This document shows, in pieces, positions 1 to 8,660 of a stretch of DNA of 64,000 nucleotides. Location of the stretch: contig JAZKHT010000007.1 in NCBI GenBank assembly GCA_040385245.1, forward strand, positions 558,001 through 622,000. The letters are read 5' to 3'. The notes below the pieces were generated by a model. It did not search any database. It saw only the letters and a list, made by a program, of their open reading frames with translations, and was not told the origin of the DNA. A program made the position numbers and the translations under genes. Each line of letters starts with the position of its first letter. Positions within the stretch are counted from its first letter, which is position 1. The stretch comes from JAZKHT01 sp040385245. Lineage in GTDB: Bacteria; Pseudomonadota; Alphaproteobacteria; Rhodobacterales; Rhodobacteraceae.

Positions 1-1
1 C

Positions 2-1069
2 GTCATCGACGCGGCATCGGGCGCATCGGCAGCGGAACTGCGCGTGGCCCGTCTGCGGGCCGAGGCAAAGTCAAAGAACTGGCTGCCGTCGATCCGGCCC
101 GGCGTCACGCTGTCATCGCTGGGGGCGCTCGCGGGCAGCATCCTGCTTGAACAGGCCTTGTTCGACCACGGTCGCCGCAAGGCCGAGCGTGCCCACGCCG
201 CCGCCGATGTCGAGGTGGCCGCCGTCTTTCTGGCGCAGGACATGAACCAGCGCGTGTATGACGGGTTGGTGCATTACCTGACCATCGCGCGGGCGCAGGA
301 ACAGGCCGCCATCGCGGAACGTGCCAGCGCCCGCCTGACAGAATTTGAATCCGTTGTTGCAATGCGGGTGCAAGGCGGGCTGTCCGACCGGTCGGAAGAG
401 CAGATCATCACGCAGAAGCGGTCTGAAATGATGGCGACGCTGACCGCTGATCGCAATGCCGCCGCACAGGCGCAGGCGGAACTGGGGGCCATGACCTCGC
501 GCCCGCTGACCGGCGTGCGCGGTCTGGATCGGTTGCCCGCCCCACAGCCTGCCGAACCGCTGGCCGTCGTCAAGGCGGTGGGAGAGGCGGCCCGCGCAAC
601 CGCACAGGCGCAGATGAACCGCGCGGGTCTTTTGCCGGGCCTTGGCGTGACGGCCACCGGGGATGGCGATGGCGTGACCGGGGGCTTGCGCCTTGGCGAT
701 ACCGTCACCGGTTTTGGCACCGGGGCCGCCCTGCGCGCCGCCGATGCCGAGGCGGACGCGGCCACGCGCCGCATTGATGAACAGCGCCAGAACAGCGCGC
801 GCCGCATCGTCAAACTGGAACAGGACATCGCCGCGCTGTTGTCGCGCGAAGCGCAGGGCGCGGGCGTGCTGCGCCAGACCCAAGGCAACCTTGATCTGTT
901 CGTCGAACAGTACCGCGCGGGCCGTCGCACCCTGCTGGAACTGGTCCAGCAATATGATGCCTTTGCCCGGCTGGACCGCGATCAGGCCGCGATCAAATAC
1001 GAGGTCGCGCGTCTAAACCTTGAAATCGCCCGTGACCGTGGCCTTTTGGTGGATGGGGACAGGATGTGA
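2..1069 (+). CDS. TolC-like outer-membrane efflux protein of a type I secretion system (5'-partial)
   Basis: The frame is open from the window edge, so the start and signal peptide lie upstream; about 355 residues are visible. The text is alanine-, glutamine- and arginine-rich with long amphipathic helices (for example the stretch ending RRIVKLEQDIAALL) and a family-like late segment LDLFVEQYRAGRRTLLELVQQYDAF, read in two pieces, typical of TolC/LapE outer-membrane factors. Such proteins trimerise into a periplasm-spanning tunnel. It overlaps the next gene by 4 bases (GTGA) and is followed by an ABC exporter and an HlyD adaptor, the complete set for one type I exporter. No substrate gene is visible here; it may lie upstream. 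Confidence 0.85.
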   Translation, partial: VIDAASGASAAELRVARLRAEAKSKNWLPSIRPGVTLSSLGALAGSILLEQALFDHGRRKAERAHAAADVEVAAVFLAQDMNQRVYDGLVHYLTIARAQEQAAIAERASARLTEFESVVAMRVQGGLSDRSEEQIITQKRSEMMATLTADRNAAAQAQAELGAMTSRPLTGVRGLDRLPAPQPAEPLAVVKAVGEAARATAQAQMNRAGLLPGLGVTATGDGDGVTGGLRLGDTVTGFGTGAALRAADAEADAATRRIDEQRQNSARRIVKLEQDIAALLSREAQGAGVLRQTQGNLDLFVEQYRAGRRTLLELVQQYDAFARLDRDQAAIKYEVARLNLEIARDRGLLVDGDRM

Positions 1070-3258
1070 CCGAACGCGTTGTAGCGTTTGAGGTGCATGC
1101 TGGTCGCCTGTCCACGGCGCAACCGGCCACTCCCGCCGCTGTGGCACCTGCCGCACGCCCCAATCGCGCCCTTGGTCGCGCACAGCTTGCCCGGGTTTAT
1201 GCCGGGCTGCTGGGCACCGACATCGCGATCCCTGACCTGCTGGAAACCTTGCGCATTGCAGGGATTGTCCTGCCGACGTTGGACGATCTGGCCACCGCGT
1301 TGCGGGACGCAGGACTGGATGCGCGCACCGGCGCGCGCAAGGCGCTGATGCCGTCCGATCTGCCTGCGTTGGCCGAAATGACCTCGGGCCAGATCGTGTT
1401 GGTCCTGTCAATGTCGCAGGACAGTGTCACCCTGTACGACGCCACTTGCCCCGATCAACGGGCCGAGGTGGCGCTGGCCGACTTTGCCCCGGTCTATGCG
1501 GGCCGCCTGCTGCGCGCCCGCGCCACGCTGGCACAGGTCAGCACCCGGCATGCGGAACCGACCGCCGCCCCGCACTGGTTCTGGGGCGAATTCCGCCACC
1601 ACCGCCGCCCCTTCCTTGAGGTGGCGGCAGGCTCGCTGGTGGCAAACCTGCTGGCGGTGGCGGTGTCGCTGTATTCGCTGCACATCTATGACCGGGTGAT
1701 CCCGCATCAATCCGCGCCTACGCTGTGGGTCCTGTCCATCGGCGCGTTGTTGGCGATTGCGCTGGAAGGGTTTCTGAAGATCGCCCGCGCGGGCCTGATG
1801 GACATGACCGGCAGGCGGATTGAGGTGTCGGTGCAGGCGCGCCTGATGAACCGCCTGTTGGGCATGAAGGCTGCCCCCGCCGATCGCCGCCCCAGCCAGA
1901 TATTCGGGGCCATGCGCGAATTTGGATCGGTGCGCGAATTCTTTACCGCGTCGACCATCGGCACGTTGGCGGACCTGCCGTTCCTGATCATCTTCCTTGC
2001 GCTTGTCGCGTCGATTGGCGGCAATCTGGTGTGGGTGCTGGTGTTAGGTGGGTTGCTGATGGTGCTGCCCGGCCTGTTATTCCAACGCCGGATGATCGCG
2101 ATGACCCATGCCAGCCAAGGCGCCAGCACCCGGTCGGCCAAGCTGCTGTACGAGGCGGTGTTCGAACACGAAACCCTGACCACCCAGCGCGGCGAAGATC
2201 GGGTGCGGCGGCTGTGGTCGGAACTCGTGGCGCTGTCGGCCACCACCTCCTCGGACCAGCGCCGCCTGACGACATGGTTGACGACATGGGCGCAAGGCGT
2301 GCAGCAGGTCGTCTATGTTGTGGCCGTGATGATCGGCACCTATCAGGTGTTCGCGGGCAATTTTACGGTCGGCACCATCATCGCCATCGGCATCCTGACC
2401 GGTCGCACGCTTGGCCCGCTGTCGCAACTGTCGGCCACGCTGGCCCGGTGGTCCAACGTCAAGGCGGCCCTGACCGGGTTAGAGGCGATCGCGGATGCCC
2501 CGCAGGCAGAAGGCGCGGGCCGCACCCATCTGCGCCGTGCCACGCTGACGGGGGCCTATGAACTGCGGCAACTGGAATTCCGCTATGACCCGCAGGCCAG
2601 CGCCACGGTGGACATCGCCGCCCTGATGATCCCGAAAGGCCAGCACGTCGCAATTCTGGGGGCCAACGGGTCGGGCAAATCCACGCTGCTGCGGGTTCTG
2701 GCGGGGTTGTATGATCCGACCGGGGGTCGCGTCCTGCTGGACGGGGTGGATATGTCGCAAATCCATCCGCGCGATCTGCGCCGGGGCATCGGCTATCTGG
2801 GGCAAGAGGTGCGGCTGTTTTCCGGCACCCTGCGTGACAACCTGAACCTGTCGCAACTGGAACGGGACGATGACCGTCTGCTTGCAGCGCTGGATTTTGC
2901 GGGCCTTGGCCCCTTTGTCCGCAACCATCCGCGCGGTCTGGACCTTGAGATCAGGGAACAGGGTGAAGGGTTGTCGGTCGGTCAGCGCCAATCGTTGGGC
3001 TGGGCGCGGCTGTGGCTGCAAGACCCGGCCGTCGCCTTGCTGGATGAACCCACCGCAGCGCTGGATCAGACGTTGGAGGCGACGCTGGTCAGCCGCCTGA
3101 AGACCTGGCTTGACGGTCGTACCGCGGTGATTGCAACGCACCGCGTGCCGATCCTGCAACTGACGACGCGGACGCTGATCCTGCAGCAGGGGCGTCTTGC
3201 CGTGGACGGGCCGCGCGATGCGGTGCTGGCCCATCTGGCCAAGGGGGCGGCGCAATGA
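1066..3258 (+). CDS. Type I secretion ABC exporter (permease-ATPase fusion)
   Basis: A 730-residue inner-membrane exporter with a GTG start overlapping the TolC-like stop. Residues about 30-160 resemble a C39-peptidase-like domain but show no catalytic Cys-His arrangement, as in LapB/HlyB-type transporters. Residues about 175-460 form the six-helix ABC membrane domain. The nucleotide-binding domain has Walker A GANGSGKST near residue 533, signature LSVGQRQ near 636, Walker B VALLDEP near 655 and an H-loop IATHR near 690. It should power export of an unfolded, often RTX-type, protein through the HlyD and TolC partners on either side. The gene ends by overlapping the HlyD start by 4 bases. Confidence 0.93.
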   Translation: MTERVVAFEVHAGRLSTAQPATPAAVAPAARPNRALGRAQLARVYAGLLGTDIAIPDLLETLRIAGIVLPTLDDLATALRDAGLDARTGARKALMPSDLPALAEMTSGQIVLVLSMSQDSVTLYDATCPDQRAEVALADFAPVYAGRLLRARATLAQVSTRHAEPTAAPHWFWGEFRHHRRPFLEVAAGSLVANLLAVAVSLYSLHIYDRVIPHQSAPTLWVLSIGALLAIALEGFLKIARAGLMDMTGRRIEVSVQARLMNRLLGMKAAPADRRPSQIFGAMREFGSVREFFTASTIGTLADLPFLIIFLALVASIGGNLVWVLVLGGLLMVLPGLLFQRRMIAMTHASQGASTRSAKLLYEAVFEHETLTTQRGEDRVRRLWSELVALSATTSSDQRRLTTWLTTWAQGVQQVVYVVAVMIGTYQVFAGNFTVGTIIAIGILTGRTLGPLSQLSATLARWSNVKAALTGLEAIADAPQAEGAGRTHLRRATLTGAYELRQLEFRYDPQASATVDIAALMIPKGQHVAILGANGSGKSTLLRVLAGLYDPTGGRVLLDGVDMSQIHPRDLRRGIGYLGQEVRLFSGTLRDNLNLSQLERDDDRLLAALDFAGLGPFVRNHPRGLDLEIREQGEGLSVGQRQSLGWARLWLQDPAVALLDEPTAALDQTLEATLVSRLKTWLDGRTAVIATHRVPILQLTTRTLILQQGRLAVDGPRDAVLAHLAKGAAQ

Positions 3259-4430
3259 CCACATTTGATGCCGCCATCCATGATCGCACGCGCGGACCCA
3301 GTCTGATGATCTGGTTGATCGGCGCGGTGGTGGGCATCTTTCTGCTATGGGCCAACTTTGCCTGGGTGGACGAGATTGTTCGCGCGCCGGGGCAGATCGT
3401 GTCGTCATCCCGTCCGCAGATCATCCAGAATCTGGAGGGCGGGATTCTGGCCGAACTGGCGGTGGCCGAAGGTGACGTGGTCGAACAGGGCCAGACGCTG
3501 GCCCGGTTGCACGGCACGCAGTACCAATCGGCGGTGGACGACCTGACCGATCAGATCGCGGCCCTCGACATCCGCCGCCTGCGGCTAGAGGCGGAAATGG
3601 CCGATGAAGCCACCTTCGCGGTGTCTGACGCGCTGCAAACCCGCGTTCCCGACATCGTCGCATCCGAACGCGCGTTGCTGACCGCCCGCCAGACCGACCG
3701 TGACGCCAAGGTGTCAGGGGCGAAGGCCATGCTGAAACAGGCCGCGCGCGAGTTGGAGATGATCGAGACGATGTTCACCCGCGACATCGCCCCTGAAATC
3801 GAGGTGACCCGCGCCCGCAAGGCGAAATCAGACGCCGAGAATCGGTTGAACGAGGCGATCACCACCTCCGATCTGGACCGCGCCTCGGACTATGCCAAGA
3901 CCCAAGGTGAACTTGCCAGCCTACGCCAAAAGCTGAAACTGGCGCAGGATCAGTTGTCGCGCACCATTCTGGCGGCCCCCATGCGCGGTGTGGTGAACAA
4001 GCTGTCGGTGACCACCATCGGCGGCGTCGTCCGCCCCGGCGAGGAAATCCTGCAACTGATTCCCCTGGACGAAGAGTTGTTCATCGAGGCCAAGGTAAAG
4101 CCGCAGGACATCGCCTCGGTCCGGCAGGGGCAGGACGCGACGATCAAGCTGTCGGCCTATGATTACACGATCTGGGGCACGCTGAAGGCCAAGGTACATT
4201 TCATATCAGCCGATACGTTCAAGGATGACCGCAGTCGCGACCCGAACGGCGATCCGCATTACAAGGTGACGCTGCGGGTGGACCTGACGCAGTTGACCGA
4301 CCGCCAAAGCACGCTGGAAATCCGCCCCGGCATGCAGGCAGAGGTGGAATTGCTGACCGGCGGCAAAACCGTGCTGACCTACCTGACCAAACCGCTGTAT
4401 CGCGGGGGCGAGGCGCTGCGCGAACGTTAG
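3255..4430 (+). CDS. HlyD-family periplasmic adaptor of type I secretion
   Basis: A 391-residue membrane-fusion protein. An N-terminal cytoplasmic stub is followed by one membrane helix (about residues 16-38, LIGAVVGIFLLWANFAW), then a biotinyl-lipoyl half-motif (IIQNLEGGILAELAVAEGD), a long coiled-coil hairpin (about 90-220), the second lipoyl half (APMRGVVNKLSV) and a beta-barrel domain. It links the ABC exporter to the TolC-like channel. It is the last gene of the three-gene operon (ATGA overlap upstream). Its stop is 3 bases from the end of convergent ubiG, and no hairpin terminator is visible between them. Confidence 0.93.
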   Translation: MTTFDAAIHDRTRGPSLMIWLIGAVVGIFLLWANFAWVDEIVRAPGQIVSSSRPQIIQNLEGGILAELAVAEGDVVEQGQTLARLHGTQYQSAVDDLTDQIAALDIRRLRLEAEMADEATFAVSDALQTRVPDIVASERALLTARQTDRDAKVSGAKAMLKQAARELEMIETMFTRDIAPEIEVTRARKAKSDAENRLNEAITTSDLDRASDYAKTQGELASLRQKLKLAQDQLSRTILAAPMRGVVNKLSVTTIGGVVRPGEEILQLIPLDEELFIEAKVKPQDIASVRQGQDATIKLSAYDYTIWGTLKAKVHFISADTFKDDRSRDPNGDPHYKVTLRVDLTQLTDRQSTLEIRPGMQAEVELLTGGKTVLTYLTKPLYRGGEALRER

Positions 4431-4433
4431 GGG

Positions 4434-5174
4434 CTATCGTTTCACGCTGGCAGTGACGTAGTTGCACGACAGATCGCGCGATGACAGCGACCAATTCCAG
4501 CTTACCGGATTGAAAACCATCCCCTTTTTGTCAACCGGGTCCAGCCCGGCCTGCCGCAGCAACGCGTACAATTCGTCCGGCGTGATGAACTTGGCCCAAT
4601 CATGCGTGCCCTTGGGCAGCCAGCGCATCACCCATTCGGCCCCGACAATCGCCATCACAAAGCTTTTCGGATTCCGGTTCAGGGTGGAACAGATCATCAG
4701 CCCGCCCGGTTTCAGCAAGGTCTGGCACGCGGTCAGATAGGCCAGCGGATTGGCGACGTGTTCGACCACCTCCATGTTCAGGACGACGTCGAACCTCTCA
4801 CCCGCGGCGGCCATGTCTTCGGCGGTGGTGTGGCGATAGTCGATGTCCAGTCCCGATTGCGCCGCATGGACCTGCGCCACCGGGATGTTGCGCGGGGCGG
4901 CGTCCGCGCCCACGACCGTGGCCCCCAACCGCGCCATTGGTTCTGACAGCAAACCCCCGCCACAGCCGATGTCCAGTATCCGCAACCCGGTGAACGGGTG
5001 GTCCTGCGTCAGGTCGCGGTCAAACTCGGCGGCAATCTGGCGGGTGATATAATCAAGCCGACAGGGGTTCAGCATGTGCAGCGGTTTGAACTTACCGTTG
5101 GGGTCCCACCATTCGGCCGCCATCGCCTCGAACTTGGCCACTTCCGCCGGATCGACCGTGCTTTGCGTATTCAT
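4434..5174 (-). CDS. ubiG: Ubiquinone biosynthesis O-methyltransferase UbiG
   Basis: A 246-residue class I SAM methyltransferase that performs the two O-methylations of ubiquinone synthesis. The SAM motif ILDIGCGGGLLSEPMARLGA is intact, with post-motif VVGADAAPRNI and motif LNMEVVEHV. The usual UbiG opening is present: an N-terminal Asn-Thr-Gln stretch, then EVAKFEAMAAEWWDPNGKFK. I chose the Met at 5174 rather than an upstream in-frame Met at 5231 because the family begins there and the longer form would run into the divergent promoter region. It is convergent with the secretion operon and divergent from the iminopeptidase gene. Confidence 0.95.
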   Translation of the reverse strand: MNTQSTVDPAEVAKFEAMAAEWWDPNGKFKPLHMLNPCRLDYITRQIAAEFDRDLTQDHPFTGLRILDIGCGGGLLSEPMARLGATVVGADAAPRNIPVAQVHAAQSGLDIDYRHTTAEDMAAAGERFDVVLNMEVVEHVANPLAYLTACQTLLKPGGLMICSTLNRNPKSFVMAIVGAEWVMRWLPKGTHDWAKFITPDELYALLRQAGLDPVDKKGMVFNPVSWNWSLSSRDLSCNYVTASVKR

Positions 5175-5196
5175 GCGACTTCCCCATGTTTGCGCT

Positions 5197-5225
5197 TTGG
5201 TCGCGCGCCTTTGCCGCGTTATATA
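5197..5225 (+). promoter_or_regulatory. Candidate sigma70-type promoter for the iminopeptidase gene
   Basis: TTGGTC (5197-5202), 17-base spacer, TATATA (5220-5225). The predicted transcription start is only a few bases before the ATG at 5234, so the message would have almost no leader. Confidence 0.4.
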
Positions 5226-5233
5226 GGTCAACG

Positions 5234-6208
5234 ATGGACCACAGATCAGGCCAAAAGCGCGCAGTCGAGTTTTTATACCCGCCGATCGATCCGTTCGATC
5301 AGCGCGTCATCGACGTGGGCGATGGGCACCGGATTTATGTCGAACAATGCGGCAATCCCTACGGCATCCCCGTGGTGGTGCTGCACGGCGGGCCGGGTGG
5401 CGGGTGCAGCCCGGCGATGCGGCGCTATTTCGACCCGACGGTGTACCGCATCATCCTGTTCGATCAGCGTGGCTGTGGCCGGTCGCGCCCGCATGCTTCG
5501 GTTGTGGCCAACACCACCTGGCATCTGGTCGAAGACATCGAGGTGATCCGAACCACGTTGGGAATTGACCGCTGGATCTGCTTTGGCGGCAGTTGGGGGG
5601 CCACGCTTGCGCTGATCTACGCCATCAGCCACCCGGACCGGGCTGCGCGCCTGGTGCTGCGGGGTGTGTTCCTGATGACTAGGTCCGAGCTGGACTGGTT
5701 TTATGGCGGCGGGGCTGGGGCGTTCTTTCCCGATCACTGGGCGCGCTTTGCCAACCTGATTCCGGCCGCCGAAAGGGGTGACCTGATCGGCGCGTATCAC
5801 CGCCGCCTGTTTTCCGGCAACCTGATGGAAGAGACGCGCTTTGGCCGCGCCTGGGCGAATTGGGAAAATGCGCTGGCGTCGATCCAGAACGACGGCATCC
5901 TGGGCGAAAGCCCTGCGGAATACGCCCGCGCCTTTGCCCGACTGGAAAACCACTACTTCCAGAACGCCGGTTTCCTTGAAGAAGATGGCTGGATCCTGCG
6001 CGAACGCCACCGCATCCTGAACATTCCCACCGTGATCGTGCAGGGCCGGTATGACATGATCTGCCCCCCCGGATCGGCGTGGAAGTTGGCAAACGGCTGG
6101 GACGCCTGCGAATTGCGCCTGATCCCCATGGCCGGACATGCGCTGTCAGAACCGGGAATCAGCGAAGCACTGGTGCGGGTGATGGACGGGCTGCGGGCGT
6201 TGGTCTGA
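5234..6208 (+). CDS. pip: Proline iminopeptidase (alpha/beta hydrolase, S33)
   Basis: A 324-residue cytosolic peptidase that releases N-terminal proline. Family marks in order: VVLHGGPGGG oxyanion region, DQRGCGRS, nucleophile elbow GGSWGATLAL, and a late catalytic Asp and His (VQGRYDMICPP; MAGHAL). The start at MDHRSGQK fits the usual N-terminus; an upstream in-frame Met at 5186 would add 16 residues before the predicted promoter -10 element and is rejected. The gene is divergent from ubiG and followed by a 170-base gap that carries the rimP promoter and leader. Confidence 0.93.
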   Translation: MDHRSGQKRAVEFLYPPIDPFDQRVIDVGDGHRIYVEQCGNPYGIPVVVLHGGPGGGCSPAMRRYFDPTVYRIILFDQRGCGRSRPHASVVANTTWHLVEDIEVIRTTLGIDRWICFGGSWGATLALIYAISHPDRAARLVLRGVFLMTRSELDWFYGGGAGAFFPDHWARFANLIPAAERGDLIGAYHRRLFSGNLMEETRFGRAWANWENALASIQNDGILGESPAEYARAFARLENHYFQNAGFLEEDGWILRERHRILNIPTVIVQGRYDMICPPGSAWKLANGWDACELRLIPMAGHALSEPGISEALVRVMDGLRALV

Positions 6209-6260
6209 AGGACCCGGGCGAACACGACCCACCCCCAGATGCGACTGACCCCCAATCCCC

Positions 6261-6289
6261 TTGCGCCCTGCGTGCCTTTCGCCTATATC
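6261..6289 (+). promoter_or_regulatory. Candidate promoter of the rimP-nusA-infB operon
   Basis: TTGCGC (6261-6266), 17-base spacer, TATATC (6284-6289). It lies in the only sizeable gap before rimP and would start a leader of about 85 bases containing the 6341-6365 hairpin. Confidence 0.45.
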
Positions 6290-6340
6290 GCATTCAACAG
6301 CGCTGTCCGGGGTCCAAACCGGGACACACCGAACCGCACG

Positions 6341-6365
6341 AACGGGCCGCTGGCCCGTTTTTTTG
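6341..6365 (+). terminator. Intrinsic-terminator-like hairpin in the rimP leader
   Basis: A perfect 8-base stem AACGGGCC / GGCCCGTT with loop GCT runs straight into a T tract ending at 6364. It sits 15 bases before the rimP ATG and downstream of the predicted promoter, so it may be an attenuator of the operon rather than only the end of the upstream transcript. A weaker hairpin (TGTCC ... GGACA, 6304-6326) precedes it. Confidence 0.7.
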
Positions 6366-6379
6366 TTTCTGGAACATCA

Positions 6380-7003
6380 ATGTCCGATCTGATCGCCAAA
6401 ACTGCCATCGACCGCCGCCTTGCCGGTATCGTCACCCCCGTGATCGAGGGGTTGGGATTCGAACTTGTGCGTATCCGGCTGATGGGGGGGCGGACGCCCA
6501 CCTTGCAGATCATGGCCGACCGCCCCGATGGCGGGATCGAGGTGGATGATTGCGCCAAGATTTCGACCGCCGTCTCTGCCATCATGGACGTCGAAGACCC
6601 GATCGAGGACAATTACATCCTTGAAGTGTCCAGCCCCGGCATCGACCGCCCCCTGACCCGCCTGAAAGACTTTGACATGTGGGAAGGCTACGAGGCGCGG
6701 ATCGAGACGTCCGAACTGATCGACGGTCGTCGTCGCTTCAAGGGCACGCTTGCGGGCACCGAAGGCGACGAAGTTCTGATCGAGATCGAAGAGGGCGGCG
6801 CGCCCCTGACGATCGGGCTGAAATTCGACTGGCTGTCGGATGCCAAACTGATCCTGACGGACGAGTTGATTGCTGAAATGCTGCGCCAGCGCAAAGCAGC
6901 GGGCATCATCGACGAAACCCAGTTCGACGAAATCGAAGAAACCGAAGGCGATGACGAGGACGACGAAGACGAAGACCTGTCCACGCCGGAAACCAAACAC
7001 TGA
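6380..7003 (+). CDS. rimP: Ribosome maturation factor RimP
   Basis: A 207-residue cytosolic factor needed for 30S subunit maturation. The RimP N-domain (GLGFELVRIRLMGGRTPTLQ, read to residue 42) is followed by the typical VSSPGIDRPL motif and a C-terminal SH3-like domain. It ends in a long acidic tail (DDEDDEDEDL). The start MSDLIAKTA at 6380 was chosen over an upstream in-frame Met at 6239, because that would translate through the terminator hairpin. It is first gene of rimP-nusA-ylxR-infB, which couples ribosome assembly, transcription elongation and initiation. Confidence 0.95.
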   Translation: MSDLIAKTAIDRRLAGIVTPVIEGLGFELVRIRLMGGRTPTLQIMADRPDGGIEVDDCAKISTAVSAIMDVEDPIEDNYILEVSSPGIDRPLTRLKDFDMWEGYEARIETSELIDGRRRFKGTLAGTEGDEVLIEIEEGGAPLTIGLKFDWLSDAKLILTDELIAEMLRQRKAAGIIDETQFDEIEETEGDDEDDEDEDLSTPETKH

Positions 7004-7024
7004 CCCCAGCCGGGAGCGACCCTA

Positions 7025-8638
7025 ATGGCCATTACCTCTGCCAACCAGCTTGAGCTGCTTCAGACCGCCGAGGCGGTTGCGCGCGAAAAGATGATCGACC
7101 CGGATCTGGTGATCCAGGCGATGGAAGAATCGCTCGCCCGGGCGGCAAAGTCGCGCTACGGCAGCGATCTGGATATCCGGGTCAAGATTGACCGCAAGAC
7201 GGGCCGCGCCACCTTTGCGCGCATCCGCACCGTGGTGGAAGATGACGCCGTGGAAAACCACCACGCGCAGCTGACGGTCAAGCAGGCAAAGGAATACCTG
7301 CCCGATCCGCAGATCGGGGACGAGGTGATTGACGAGGTTCCGCCCGTCGATCTGGGCCGCATCGCCGCGCAATCGGCCAAGCAGGTGATTCTGCAAAAGG
7401 TGCGCGAAGCCGAACGCGACCGCCAGTACGAAGAATTCAAGGACCGCAAGGGCACGATCATCAACGGTCAGGTCAAGCGCGAAGAATACGGCAACATCAT
7501 CGTCGATATCGGCCGGGGCGAGGCGATCTTGCGCCGGAACGAAAAGATCGGCCGCGAATCCTATCGCCCGAACGACCGCATCCGCGCCTATATCAAGGAT
7601 GTCCGCCGCGAAGCGCGCGGCCCGCAGGTCTTCCTCTCGCGCACCGATCCGCAGTTCATGGCCGAACTGTTCAAGATGGAAGTGCCCGAAATCTATGATG
7701 GCATCATCGAGATCAAGGCCGTCGCTCGTGACCCCGGTTCGCGCGCGAAAATCGCCGTGATCAGCTATGACAACTCCATCGACCCGGTCGGTGCCTGCGT
7801 CGGTATGCGCGGCAGCCGTGTGCAGGCCGTCGTGAACGAGTTGCAGGGCGAAAAGATCGACATCATCCCGTGGAATCAGGATCAGGCGACGTTCCTTGTG
7901 AACGCGTTGCAGCCTGCCGAAGTGTCCAAGGTCGTGATCGACGAAGAGGCAGGCAAGATCGAGGTGGTGGTGCCGGATGAGCAGCTTTCGCTGGCCATCG
8001 GTCGCCGGGGTCAGAACGTGCGTCTGGCCAGCCAGTTGACGGGTCTGGACATCGACATCATGACCGAGGCGGACGAATCCGCCCGCCGTCAGGCCGAATT
8101 CGCCGAACGCACCAAGCTGTTCATGGACACGCTGGACGTGGACGAGATGATGGCGCAGTTGCTGGTGTCCGAAGGCTTCAGCAATCTGGAAGAGGTGGCC
8201 TACGTCGATGTGGACGAACTTTTGTCCATCGACGGCTTTGACGAAGGCACCGCTGGCGAACTTCAGGCCCGTGCGCGCGACTATCTAGAGGCGGCGAATG
8301 CCAAGGCGCTGGAAAACGCGCGGGCGATGGGTGTCGAAGACAGCCTGATCGAATTCGAAGGCCTGACCCCGCAGATGGTCGAGGCGCTGGCAAAAGACGG
8401 CATCAAGACGCTGGAAGATTTCGCGACCTGCGCGGACTGGGAACTGGCCGGTGGCTGGACGACCGAGAATGGCCAGCGCAAGAAAGACGAAGGCGTGCTT
8501 GAGAAGTTTGACGTCAGCCTGGAAGAGGCGCAGCATTTGGTGATGACCGCCCGCGTCATGCTGGGCTGGGTCGATCCGGCGGAACTCGCCTCGTTGAGCG
8601 CGACGGACGAAACCGAAGAAGAGGAGGCCGAGGCCTGA
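7025..8638 (+). CDS. nusA: Transcription elongation/termination factor NusA
   Basis: A 537-residue RNA-polymerase-binding factor acting in pausing, termination and antitermination. In order: N-terminal domain (about 1-130), S1 domain (GTIINGQVKREEYGNIIVD), two KH domains (GACVGMRGSRVQAVV and IGRRGQNVRLAS) and C-terminal acidic helix-hairpin-helix repeats (from about 360). It starts 21 bases after rimP. Its stop codon TGA lies inside a perfect 9-base-pair hairpin (8628-8649). Confidence 0.97.
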   Translation: MAITSANQLELLQTAEAVAREKMIDPDLVIQAMEESLARAAKSRYGSDLDIRVKIDRKTGRATFARIRTVVEDDAVENHHAQLTVKQAKEYLPDPQIGDEVIDEVPPVDLGRIAAQSAKQVILQKVREAERDRQYEEFKDRKGTIINGQVKREEYGNIIVDIGRGEAILRRNEKIGRESYRPNDRIRAYIKDVRREARGPQVFLSRTDPQFMAELFKMEVPEIYDGIIEIKAVARDPGSRAKIAVISYDNSIDPVGACVGMRGSRVQAVVNELQGEKIDIIPWNQDQATFLVNALQPAEVSKVVIDEEAGKIEVVVPDEQLSLAIGRRGQNVRLASQLTGLDIDIMTEADESARRQAEFAERTKLFMDTLDVDEMMAQLLVSEGFSNLEEVAYVDVDELLSIDGFDEGTAGELQARARDYLEAANAKALENARAMGVEDSLIEFEGLTPQMVEALAKDGIKTLEDFATCADWELAGGWTTENGQRKKDEGVLEKFDVSLEEAQHLVMTARVMLGWVDPAELASLSATDETEEEEAEA

Positions 8639-8649
8639 AAAGGCCTCGG
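8628..8649 (+). promoter_or_regulatory. Hairpin with GAAA tetraloop spanning the nusA stop codon
   Basis: CCGAGGCCT (8628-8636), loop GAAA (8637-8640), AGGCCTCGG (8641-8649). The TGA stop of nusA is 8636-8638. No T tract follows, so it is not a standard terminator; it could tune coupling or mRNA processing between nusA and ylxR-infB. Confidence 0.65.
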
Positions 8650-8660
8650 GTTCGCTGACC

